From an uncultured Collinsella sp. (GTDB lineage Bacteria > Actinomycetota > Coriobacteriia > Coriobacteriales > Coriobacteriaceae): a stretch of DNA of 58,014 nt. The translations under genes and the position numbers were made by a program. Under the pieces are notes generated by a model. That model was not told where the DNA came from. It ran no database searches and saw only the letters and a list, made by a program, of their open reading frames with translations. The stretch covers positions 1 to 58,014 of the forward strand of contig UQHR01000010.1 of assembly GCA_900540905.1 (NCBI GenBank). The letters are read 5' to 3'. Positions 15,476 through 23,776 of this stretch are shown here, in pieces (the stretch's first letter is position 1; each line of letters begins with the position of its first letter).

Positions 15476-16840
15476 CTACTCACTAGCACCGAGCGCGTCC
15501 ACAGCAGTAACAAAAGCCGCAACCTGCTTGTCGTCCATCTGCGCAGCCAAACGCCCCACTGGCTCGTCGTAGGCATACTGAACCTTATCGATAAAGCAGT
15601 CCCAAGCACGCTCGTCCACACGCACGGCGGCCTCGCAATACTGGCTGAGCTTTTTGAGTCCATACCAAAACGCATTCACATGACGCGCGGGATCCTCATC
15701 CAGCACTCCATCATAACGGCGTCCGTTAAACTCACGCATGCGTACCACGGCAACCTCGAGCGAGTCGCCTCCCTCGGCCGAAGCCTCATCCACAAGCTCG
15801 GGAATCGGAACCTCACGCCGAACAGTATGCCTGGTTGCACCATCGTACTCGCCCACCAGCACGTCCTCATCAAGCCGAGAATCATAGTCCAAATAGCTGG
15901 TGCCACAACAAATGCCGTGCGGGGAGCCCGTGCCAAACTCACAGAACAACCCGCCGTCGGCAACAACGCGACGGTAGGTCTCAAACGCCTTCTTAACCTG
16001 AACGAACAGCTCGGAAAGCAAACCGGCATCGCACGCCGTCTCGCACGCAACGCAAGCAGGCTCCGGCAGCCCCGAAAGCTCAACCGTGCTCCCCGCAACG
16101 CGGGCGGCGCGCTGGGCCCGATACGCCTGCGCCGCCAAGCGCGCTCGCTGCGCAGCGCCGCGCACGTTCGTAAGTTCACGCTCCAACGCCACGTCACCAG
16201 CCACATCGCCAGCCAAATCGCCCGTAAGCCCGTCAGCGTCCTGCGACCCTGTCGCACTCAGCTCGGACTCAAACGTCGCCGTGATCATACCCGCAAGGTC
16301 CGTTGCGTCGGCGGCACAACGCAACTGCTCTAGCTGCGTGCACAGCAGATCGGCATCTAGGGGCACGGCATCCACAATGCGCACGTCACTCAGACGCGCC
16401 ACGTCCAGCAGCACCATAGCCCCCGCAGCATCGTACGCCGCACGAACCCTGTCCGCCGTATTGGCGCGCAGCTTTACCTCGATAAACGCAAGCGTCTGCT
16501 CCAAACGGGCCAGCAGCTCGGCCTTGTCCTCCATGCGCAAAAAGGCAGCATAGCGACACTCCATCCGCAGTGGACCAACAATGCCCGCCTGTTTGCGAGC
16601 GCGCGCAAGGGCCGCACCCTCAACACGGCGCACGTACGTATCAACAGCACACACGGCAGACTCGCGCGCAGCGTGCTCGGCGGCCTCGACGCCCCTAAGC
16701 ACGCCCAGCAGCTCGCGGGAGCGCGCCTTGCGCACCAACTCCCCGCGATCGTACTGCTCAAGCGCCGTCTGGCGCTTGGCTACCGATTCAAAGCCAAACA
16801 GCTCGTCGAGCAACTCACCAACCGAACGTTCGTCCGCCAT
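15476..16840 (-). CDS. Unrecognised 454-residue protein downstream of brxL
   Basis: I do not recognise a family. The protein is soluble, mostly helical by appearance, Ala/Arg/Glu rich in the first 280 residues with coiled-coil-like stretches (RVEGAALARARKQAG, VRGAAQRARLAAQAYRAQRA). A short four-residue repeat (DLAG-DVAG-DVAL) lies near residue 215. A more globular C-terminal third contains Cys-rich GICCGTSYLDYDSR and the aromatic stretch NAFWYGLKKLSQYCE. The ATG has AAGGAGG upstream. The gene lies 74 bases after brxL and 27 bases before the 70-residue ORF, on the same strand, so it is likely cotranscribed with BREX. Confidence 0.6.
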   Translation of the reverse strand: MADERSVGELLDELFGFESVAKRQTALEQYDRGELVRKARSRELLGVLRGVEAAEHAARESAVCAVDTYVRRVEGAALARARKQAGIVGPLRMECRYAAFLRMEDKAELLARLEQTLAFIEVKLRANTADRVRAAYDAAGAMVLLDVARLSDVRIVDAVPLDADLLCTQLEQLRCAADATDLAGMITATFESELSATGSQDADGLTGDLAGDVAGDVALERELTNVRGAAQRARLAAQAYRAQRAARVAGSTVELSGLPEPACVACETACDAGLLSELFVQVKKAFETYRRVVADGGLFCEFGTGSPHGICCGTSYLDYDSRLDEDVLVGEYDGATRHTVRREVPIPELVDEASAEGGDSLEVAVVRMREFNGRRYDGVLDEDPARHVNAFWYGLKKLSQYCEAAVRVDERAWDCFIDKVQYAYDEPVGRLAAQMDDKQVAAFVTAVDALGASE

Positions 16841-16914
16841 GGCAAGGCCTCCTTACCCGAACACGCCAACACGCCCGCGAACCCACGCGCACGCAAGCCC
16901 GCTCGCCCGCACTT

Positions 16915-19296
16915 CTACAGATCCAGCGCCTTCTTCGCGGCATCAACCGGGTCACCATCCATGTAGAACACCGGACTCAGTCCCGAAATAATCTCGGACG
17001 AAACACTCTGCAAGCCCGCGATGGCGCTCAGCGGCAAAATCACGCGCTTGGCGCCGGCGTTTTTGGCCACGCGCATAATGTCCTCGAGCCCTCGGATCTC
17101 GTCCATAGAACCCGACATGCGCAAGATTCCCGGAATCGCCAGCGCGGGCATCACCGGGCGGTTGCACGCCGCAGAGCAAAGGCCCACAAACTCGGCGAGC
17201 GAAACTTCCTCGGACAGGCCCTTGCTCTGCAGGTCGTTGTAGAACAGCAAATAATCCTTGGAGCCAATGTGCATGCCCGGCGCCACGCGGTTCGCCAGGT
17301 TCACAAAGTTGTCGAACGCGGCCTCCAGCGTATCGCGCACCGGCTTGTTAAAGGCCACGCCCTCGTGCTTAAACTTGCACTCGCCGGCAACGGCCTTGTT
17401 CTCCAACTTGTACACAGCAACCTCGCCGCCCTGTGATCTGCCCACGCCAAACACGTGGCCGGACAGCAGCGGCCCATCGGGAATCAGCGTGTCCTCGGAC
17501 TGCTCGGGCACGCGCACCACGTGAACGTCCTGCGGGTTGTCGGCATCCATATAACCTAGGTTGACGTCGATAAACTCGACGCCCGCCATAATCTTGAGCT
17601 GCTCCTTTACGCGACGACGGCCCTCGATGGCGTAGTCCAACAGCCAGCACACGTCGTCCTTGTCCATGGCCTCGTCGGGGAACAGCAGCTTGGCCAGGCC
17701 GCTAAAGGTCTTGCGCACGGCAATCTCGTCACGCTTGTTAAAATCGCTGTTAAAGCGGAAGTAGCGGTCGATATGGTGCGTAAAGTCCTTGCGGCGCATC
17801 TCCTTGCAGAACTCCGACAGGCAGTCGGTGATCAGGCCATAATGCCCGGTCAGCAGGCTCGAGCGCATCTTGGGAATCTCCCAGCCCGGCAGGTAATAGT
17901 GGATACGGTCAAAGAAGGCCGAATCGTTGTTAAACTCCGGCGGAAACGGATCAAACAGGTGCGTGGTCTTAAGAACGTTTTGCACGGTGTCGTTGATGTT
18001 GCCCTCAAAGACCATGGAGGCATCGGCGTTAATCTGGTCGCGGCCGCGCGCGTAGCTGCCACTCGCCATATAGTCCTTCATGATCTGCACGGCATTGGTG
18101 TCCTTAAAGCGCATGCCGGCGACCTCGTCGAACGTCACGCAGTCCCAGTGACCCACCAAGCCCACACGGTCGGCGCGCATGGAGTTCATGCGGCCGAACA
18201 GGTTGGCCGTAGTGGTCTGGCCGCCCGAAAGCAAGATGGCGTAAGGCGAGACCTCTTTGTAGATATGGCTCTTGCCGGTGCCGCGGGGACCCAGCTCGCA
18301 CAGATTGTAGTTGCGCTCGATCAGCGGCACCATGCGCTCGATAAAGTGCAGGCGCTCTTTCTCGGAAAGCTCACTGGGCTCATAGCCAGCGGAGCGCAGC
18401 AGCATGTTGAGCCATTCGTCGCGCGAGAAATACTGGCGCTCTTCGACCATGGCATCCAGGTCCAGGTTGGGCATCTGGATGGGCGTGAGCGACGCCACGC
18501 TAAACGGAGAGTCCTCGGGTCCGCGCTTTTTGCGCTTGGCCTTGGAGCGGCGCGGTGCATCGTCGCCAAAGACCTCCATGCCAAACTCGTCTTCCTCATC
18601 CAAGGGGTGACGATACTCGATGCTCATAATGCACCAAATGCCACCTTGCAGAATTTTGGAATAGTCGCGCACGTACTCGGCCGGCATTACAAACGGCTCG
18701 ATGGTCAGATTGGCAAACGATGCCACGTAGATGTCTTTGTACTCGTCGAGCTTGGCCGTCACCTTATCGATGATGGTAAAGCGACCCAGCTCGCGGATCT
18801 TGGACTTAATGCGCTCGGACTCGTCGGGACGCACGTAGTTATCGGTGAGGATCTTGCGGATGCGCCCCAGGCCCTCCGCCACGGCGTCCTCGTCGTCGGT
18901 TGAGCAGTACATGCCCAGCAGGTACTCCAGCACAAAGGTAGGCACGTTGGCGCCACGCTTCATAAGGGCCGTGAGGTCCTTGCGCACGATCTTGCCGCCA
19001 AAGTGCTCGAGCAGCTTGCCGTCCAGTACATCCATGTCGTAGCCGTCGTCCTCGGGAGCCTCGGCCACGGCTTGGGCATAGCCATCGGTCGAGGACTCGT
19101 CCTCGGCGGTCGCTGCAACATCATCGGGTGCAGTGGCCGCCACCGGCTCCGGAACAGGCGCGGCGGCCACGGCCTCCGCGGCAGTCTCAGCCTCCGGGGC
19201 AGGCACAGCCTCCCCTACAGGCACCGCAGCCTGCGCCGGCACATCCACATCAATCGAGGGAACTTCCCACAGATCGTCGTCATGGCTATCAAACAT
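16915..19296 (-). CDS. brxL: BrxL, Lon-like AAA+ protein of type 1 BREX
   Basis: The 793-residue protein matches BrxL: an N-terminal conserved domain (LLEHFGGKIVRKDLTALMKRGANVPTFVLEYLLG), a central AAA+ ATPase with Walker A GPRGTGKSH (about residues 336-344) and the DEVAGMRFKD Walker B region, and a C-terminal Lon-like domain (ACNRPVMPALAIPG, GAKRVILPLS). BrxL is needed for phage restriction in type 1 BREX. Odd points: residues about 15-87 are an Ala/Glu/Pro/Val-rich acidic low-complexity extension before the conserved part, and the Lon Ser-Lys protease dyad cannot be matched with confidence. The start at 19296 (MFDSHDDD) has AGGAG eight bases upstream; a GTG three codons earlier is possible. 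It starts 11 bases after pglZ. Confidence 0.92.
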   Translation of the reverse strand: MFDSHDDDLWEVPSIDVDVPAQAAVPVGEAVPAPEAETAAEAVAAAPVPEPVAATAPDDVAATAEDESSTDGYAQAVAEAPEDDGYDMDVLDGKLLEHFGGKIVRKDLTALMKRGANVPTFVLEYLLGMYCSTDDEDAVAEGLGRIRKILTDNYVRPDESERIKSKIRELGRFTIIDKVTAKLDEYKDIYVASFANLTIEPFVMPAEYVRDYSKILQGGIWCIMSIEYRHPLDEEDEFGMEVFGDDAPRRSKAKRKKRGPEDSPFSVASLTPIQMPNLDLDAMVEERQYFSRDEWLNMLLRSAGYEPSELSEKERLHFIERMVPLIERNYNLCELGPRGTGKSHIYKEVSPYAILLSGGQTTTANLFGRMNSMRADRVGLVGHWDCVTFDEVAGMRFKDTNAVQIMKDYMASGSYARGRDQINADASMVFEGNINDTVQNVLKTTHLFDPFPPEFNNDSAFFDRIHYYLPGWEIPKMRSSLLTGHYGLITDCLSEFCKEMRRKDFTHHIDRYFRFNSDFNKRDEIAVRKTFSGLAKLLFPDEAMDKDDVCWLLDYAIEGRRRVKEQLKIMAGVEFIDVNLGYMDADNPQDVHVVRVPEQSEDTLIPDGPLLSGHVFGVGRSQGGEVAVYKLENKAVAGECKFKHEGVAFNKPVRDTLEAAFDNFVNLANRVAPGMHIGSKDYLLFYNDLQSKGLSEEVSLAEFVGLCSAACNRPVMPALAIPGILRMSGSMDEIRGLEDIMRVAKNAGAKRVILPLSAIAGLQSVSSEIISGLSPVFYMDGDPVDAAKKALDL

Positions 19297-19307
19297 AGGG
19301 CACACTC

Positions 19308-22016
19308 CTAAAAACCAAAGTCAGCAACAGGGGCAAACGAAACAGCGATGGTGTACGTCTCGCGCCAAACGATCTTGCCCGTCTCGCGCTCGCGGCAGAC
19401 CAGATAGTACGGACCCTTGGCCGAGAATCCATCCGCTGCATGCAACGCAAACTTGGCATGCACCACGCGCTCCTGCGAGTTAACAGAAGTCTTGTTGGCA
19501 TGCGCCTTGACCGTATCGCTCACCTCGTTGCCACTTGCATCGGTAAACACCAGCTCGTACTCGCACGGCAAGACCTTACCTTGGGCAGGTTCTTCCTGGA
19601 TCAAGTTGACCGAGAAGAGCGAGTTGGTCACTCGACGTCCCTCACTCAGCACGCGCAGCGTCGCTGCGCGCGTATCGACAAAGTCCTTGGAACCCGAGCG
19701 CGCACGCCAAAAACCGATAACGGGCACGCAGAGCTCCTGCAGGCTCATGCCGCCGTGGACGTAGTTGTTAGTGCCGCCGGGACGCTTGAGGTGCACGTTC
19801 TCGCGCGGGGCAAATCCCTCAAAACCGGCACCCAAACGTCCCATGCCAACATTAACAAACACCCCGCATGCCTCTTCCGAAAGCTTGGCCACGGCCTCGT
19901 TGGGCACCACCAGATGACGCTTGCCGTGCATGACAGGAGCGTCAAGGAAGGGAAGGTCTGGCTTGCCGAGCATCTGGCACTCGTTGAGCTCACGACGCGT
20001 GTAGATGAAGCCGTGATCCGCCGTCATAACAACACGCGCGCCCGGGGCGTCGGTGCACACGCGGCGCGCCAAAGCGGCAAGTTCCTCCACGGTGTCCGCG
20101 CAGGCATCGAAAACGTCATCCTGCGTAGCTGCCTTCTCGCCCGTGGTATCGATCTTGTTGTGGTAGAGATAAACGAGCCTGGAGTCTTTGAGCAGCGCTT
20201 TGCGCTCGGTTCCCGCCATGTTGAGGTATGCGCTCGAGCGCAAAGCGCGGGCCGTGGGCTCAACGTGGGTAAGTACGGCCTCGCGCTGCGGAGTCGTCGC
20301 AGTGGGCATGCCGTCAGCCAACACAAACGAGCCATCCGTTGCAAGTTCAAGCGCTTGATGCGGCAGCAGCGCGGGCATGCCCACCTCGGTGATGGAGGGA
20401 AAGACCGCCTGCATGCTAGAAACCCTGACGTTGCCGCCGCGTTCGCGCTCGAGAAGCGCCGCGACATCACGGGCCACCTCATAGCGCAGCGCGTCGCTTA
20501 CGATAACGACCGTCGTTTTGGCAGACCCCACAAAGGTGGGCAGCACATGCCAGTAGAATTCATCCTGCCGTGCAGGGCCATCGATGTAGCCGCAATCGGC
20601 CCACTCCCCTTGCGCAGCTGATGTCCAGCAGGCATTGGCATCGGCCAAAAACCAGTTGCTGTAGAGATTCTCCGCCCAGTCCACCACGGCTCGGGCAGGT
20701 TCCTCGAGTACATCGCACTCGACGGAGCGCGCCCGCAGATACGCGGTGCACATATGACGATAGGCGGCATCCATGGCATACCAATCGGACGTGTAGGCAT
20801 CCCACACCTGCTGGGGCTGCGCCAGATGGAACCCGCCCGCGTGTGCCTGCCTAAACGCGCACATATCGGCCACAGCGGCAAGCAAGTCAAAGTAGCTCTC
20901 GACACGACGGTACCAGCTTAGGTCGCAGCGACGCGCAGCAAATGTGCGCGCATCCTCAACACGGTCCGCGCCCTGGGCAAACGAGCAGAACAGCTGCGAG
21001 AGCACGGCCTCATTGACGCACGGAAACACATCGAGCGAGGTCAGCACATCGATCGGCAAGGTCTCGAACCGCGCAAAGAGTCCACGGGCATCCTCTACCA
21101 AACGGCAGATCTCAAATAGGTCCTCGCACGATGCCCGGGCATCGGCGGCCTGGTCCCACGTGCGCACCGCCTCAAGGCAATAGGGGCCGTAGGCGGGAGC
21201 TACATAGCTTTCGAGTCCCTTGAGCGCCCCCTCGGGAAGCGCGGTGGATGCCGCCGTGATGAGCACATGGGATGCCAGCGCAAGCAGCGAATCGCGCTCA
21301 TACAGCGGCCCCTCAAACCCATAGCAACGCAAAATGAAGGCAGAGATGACATCACGCACACAGTACTTGTCCGCCAACTCGTCCAGTGCCTCGGGGCCCT
21401 CGTGCAGCAGCGTGGTCATACAACCGCGCAGTACAAACGCGGGCCGCGCGTCGCCAACCTCTTTACCGCCAAAAATCACCGTAAGGATACCGAGTTCGAT
21501 ATCGGATGCGCACAAGGCATGTGGAACACACGCGGAAAATTTAGCGCAGCGGGACTTGGCATCAAAGAACGCCTTGTGCTCGCGCAGACTCTCGCGCACG
21601 GCATCGATGTTCTCGATACCAAGCTGATCGGCCAAAAGCGAAAGATAGTCAGCCTGGAACCGATCGGCATACAGCTCGACATCGGCAAGCCAATCGCCCT
21701 CAAGCCTGCCGCGCGGACAACGGCGATACAGCAAGATATCGCTCGCAAGGTCATCGCGGTTGATAAGCTTCTTAACGGCAAACATGCGGCCCTCGCAGGC
21801 CTCAACAAACCGCACTGGGCGCTCAAAGTCACCGTGAGCGGGCATAACGCCAGCATCGGCACCCGCGCCGTCGAAACCCTCGGCGGCCAATCGCTCAAAC
21901 TCAGGGGCAAACTCGCCGTCCGCATCGTGCCAAACCACCACACGGCGGGGCATACATGCGGGCAACGGTTGCAAAAACCGCAGTTTGAGCTGTTCTTCTA
22001 CATCGATCTTGGGCAT
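19308..22016 (-). CDS. pglZ: PglZ, alkaline-phosphatase-fold protein of BREX
   Basis: The 902-residue protein is the BREX hallmark PglZ. Its N-terminal half is helical. The PglZ core, with the alkaline phosphatase superfamily fold, shows VVIVSDALRYE (about residues 503-513), SMQAVFPSITEVGMPALLP, VMTADHGFIYTRRE (about 663-676) and NNYVHGGMSLQE, which supply the metal-binding Asp and His residues. Its target is not known; PglZ is essential for BREX methylation and defence in studied systems. AAGGA precedes the ATG. It lies 23 bases after the pglX C-terminal ORF and just ahead of brxL, the normal type 1 order. Confidence 0.94.
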   Translation of the reverse strand: MPKIDVEEQLKLRFLQPLPACMPRRVVVWHDADGEFAPEFERLAAEGFDGAGADAGVMPAHGDFERPVRFVEACEGRMFAVKKLINRDDLASDILLYRRCPRGRLEGDWLADVELYADRFQADYLSLLADQLGIENIDAVRESLREHKAFFDAKSRCAKFSACVPHALCASDIELGILTVIFGGKEVGDARPAFVLRGCMTTLLHEGPEALDELADKYCVRDVISAFILRCYGFEGPLYERDSLLALASHVLITAASTALPEGALKGLESYVAPAYGPYCLEAVRTWDQAADARASCEDLFEICRLVEDARGLFARFETLPIDVLTSLDVFPCVNEAVLSQLFCSFAQGADRVEDARTFAARRCDLSWYRRVESYFDLLAAVADMCAFRQAHAGGFHLAQPQQVWDAYTSDWYAMDAAYRHMCTAYLRARSVECDVLEEPARAVVDWAENLYSNWFLADANACWTSAAQGEWADCGYIDGPARQDEFYWHVLPTFVGSAKTTVVIVSDALRYEVARDVAALLERERGGNVRVSSMQAVFPSITEVGMPALLPHQALELATDGSFVLADGMPTATTPQREAVLTHVEPTARALRSSAYLNMAGTERKALLKDSRLVYLYHNKIDTTGEKAATQDDVFDACADTVEELAALARRVCTDAPGARVVMTADHGFIYTRRELNECQMLGKPDLPFLDAPVMHGKRHLVVPNEAVAKLSEEACGVFVNVGMGRLGAGFEGFAPRENVHLKRPGGTNNYVHGGMSLQELCVPVIGFWRARSGSKDFVDTRAATLRVLSEGRRVTNSLFSVNLIQEEPAQGKVLPCEYELVFTDASGNEVSDTVKAHANKTSVNSQERVVHAKFALHAADGFSAKGPYYLVCRERETGKIVWRETYTIAVSFAPVADFGF

Positions 22017-22039
22017 GAATATCCTTACCGTATCTGCAG

Positions 22040-23008
22040 TTACTTGATCTTTGCCAGCACATCCTGAAACTTGGCGTAGTTGACCTTGACGCCGTCATCC
22101 AGGTCGATCTTAATCATCTGGTCTGCCAAGTGATGCAGCTTCTCCTCGTAGCCAATGGTCTCTTTGAGCTGGTCGTTGAGCTTTTTGACGCGCTTATCCA
22201 AGCGCACGCGCTCGCCGCGCTCGGCACTGGCAAGGGCATCGTTGGCATAGCCGATCTGCGAGCGATAGCGCTCCTGCTGCTCATGCACATAGTCGGTGCG
22301 GATGCGAGCCAACAGGTCGGGCTGATAGCGATGCATGTAAACAAGGCACTTGAAGCCGTTCTTTTTTCCACTGTCGAACAGCCAGTAGATGGGACGCTTC
22401 TTATAGGTCTGGCAGTGGTCCTTAAAGAAGTCCTTCAAAAAGTAGGTGCGGATTACCTCTCGCGAGGTGCCCTTGCCGCCGAGCGCCTCGGCAATAAAGA
22501 CCAGGTTCTGCTCGAGCGTCTCCTCGCCGTACACGGTACGCACAAAGTCGATAAAGTAGCGCACGATGTCGTCGTCAAAGTACTCATCGTCGGTGATGGG
22601 CAGCACGTTATCGCTATCGGGCATAAAGGTCACGTGCGCGGGATCAGACATCTTTGACAGATAGTCGTCGACCGTGGCGCCCTGATCGGCCAGGACCAGT
22701 CCGTCCACATCCAGCGAATAGCGACCAAACATGCACCCCACGGCATAGCTTATGAGCGAGGTGATCTCGTCGCGCTTGGTACGCACGTATTTGTTGCCTT
22801 TATAGCTCTCGGGAATCTCATCTGCGGTATCGAAGATGCGCGCCACCGAAACGAACTTATCCTCGACCTCGATGGGCACCTCACCCTCCATTTTGTAGAT
22901 CTTGGCAAAGATTCGGTTGAGCTCTTCCTCGTTAGTGCGAAGCTGCTCGAAGCGAGCATTGACCTCGGCCTTACGAGCCTCGTATTTATCTTGAAGTAAA
23001 GTGGCCAT
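22040..23008 (-). CDS. pglX: PglX C-terminal part as a separate ORF
   Basis: The 322-residue product matches the conserved C-terminal region of type 1 BREX PglX, which in usual PglX follows the target-recognition part in the same chain: NARFEQLRTNEEELNRIF, SLISYAVGCMFGRYSLD, EALGGKGTSREVIRTYFLKD, CQTYKKRPIYWLFDSGKK and KCLVYMHRYQPDLL. It has its own ATG with AGAAGGA upstream, so it can be made as a separate polypeptide. It is divided from the N-terminal part by the HEPN gene and 140 bases. A functional two-subunit PglX is plausible, and loss of methylation is the alternative. Confidence 0.88.
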   Translation of the reverse strand: MATLLQDKYEARKAEVNARFEQLRTNEEELNRIFAKIYKMEGEVPIEVEDKFVSVARIFDTADEIPESYKGNKYVRTKRDEITSLISYAVGCMFGRYSLDVDGLVLADQGATVDDYLSKMSDPAHVTFMPDSDNVLPITDDEYFDDDIVRYFIDFVRTVYGEETLEQNLVFIAEALGGKGTSREVIRTYFLKDFFKDHCQTYKKRPIYWLFDSGKKNGFKCLVYMHRYQPDLLARIRTDYVHEQQERYRSQIGYANDALASAERGERVRLDKRVKKLNDQLKETIGYEEKLHHLADQMIKIDLDDGVKVNYAKFQDVLAKIK

Positions 23009-23148
23009 GGTAGTCCTTCTCTAATGTTGACCCGAAAACCGCACTCAAGAGGCAACGAATTGAAGCCTTAATTGCAGATAGAAGCCGAATAAATCGCGTA
23101 TTATGCGCCTCTCTCTTGTGATAAATACAAACGAACTCAGGGCGCGCA

Positions 23149-23769
23149 TCACGAAGCGTCCCATCCCTCAATTTGTTCATCTACAATTCGAAGCATGTTC
23201 TCGACCGCTTCTCGCCACGATCTGACCGTACTAGCCTTAATACTCTCGGTCTTACCAGACTTCTTGTTTAAATCGACTTCATGAACTATTTTGTGTCGAC
23301 GTTTAATCAGGTTCTCAATTAATGATTGATTCTTAAACCGAGTTAGCGAAATCCCGATTTTGGAAAGCCAGCTGCATATCTCCGAGTATTGGTTAAAAGA
23401 GACCAATGAAAGCTGTGATTCGATTGACGATTGAATCAAATCTGAAACCTGTTCATTCTTATATTGAGCCAAATCCCTAAGCGTAAATTTCTGGGCTCTC
23501 TTTTGAGCAGAACCAAGCAACGAAATGCCTTCGAGTTCTCTTGAATCCGCCCTATCGAACAACCAATCGGATAGCATCCCCCGAACATAATCTTCCTGAG
23601 ATCCGTGAAGTAGAACAACGGCGGCTCTCAATATGTCAGCAGAACGTGCATCTTGTTTGCTGCTAACCAGACGTCTGGCTTCTTCCTTTTGTAAAATTTC
23701 ATAAAGAGCGAGAAGGCTGTCAACGCGAGACAAATTGTCTTTAAGCCTATTAAACCGATCCGTAGACAT
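23149..23769 (-). CDS. HEPN-domain putative ribonuclease inserted between the pglX halves
   Basis: The 206-residue helical protein carries an RxxxxH HEPN motif (RRHKIVHEVD, Arg158 to His163) near its C-terminus, preceded by the helix pattern ADILRAAVVLLHGSQEDYVRGMLSDWL typical of the RiboL-PSP-HEPN group. HEPN proteins of this kind are usually metal-independent RNases acting in toxin-antitoxin and abortive-infection settings. The ATG at 23769 is seven bases after the pglX N-terminal stop, with AGGTGG very close (three bases). A longer in-frame reading reaches back inside pglX without a start signal. The coding sequence is conspicuously AT-rich against pglZ and brxC, a sign of separate acquisition. 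No antitoxin partner is visible beside it. Confidence 0.72.
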   Translation of the reverse strand: MSTDRFNRLKDNLSRVDSLLALYEILQKEEARRLVSSKQDARSADILRAAVVLLHGSQEDYVRGMLSDWLFDRADSRELEGISLLGSAQKRAQKFTLRDLAQYKNEQVSDLIQSSIESQLSLVSFNQYSEICSWLSKIGISLTRFKNQSLIENLIKRRHKIVHEVDLNKKSGKTESIKASTVRSWREAVENMLRIVDEQIEGWDAS

Positions 23770-23776
23770 TTGCCAC

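Noticed and set aside
16190..16225. Short tandem repeat in the 454-residue ORF as a CRISPR or phase-variable repeat
   Set aside because: Only about three imperfect 12-base units, all in frame; too short and degenerate to argue a switch.
22040..23769. PglX split as a mere sequencing error
   Set aside because: A whole gene intervenes and the C-terminal ORF has its own ribosome binding site and start, so a single base error cannot explain it.
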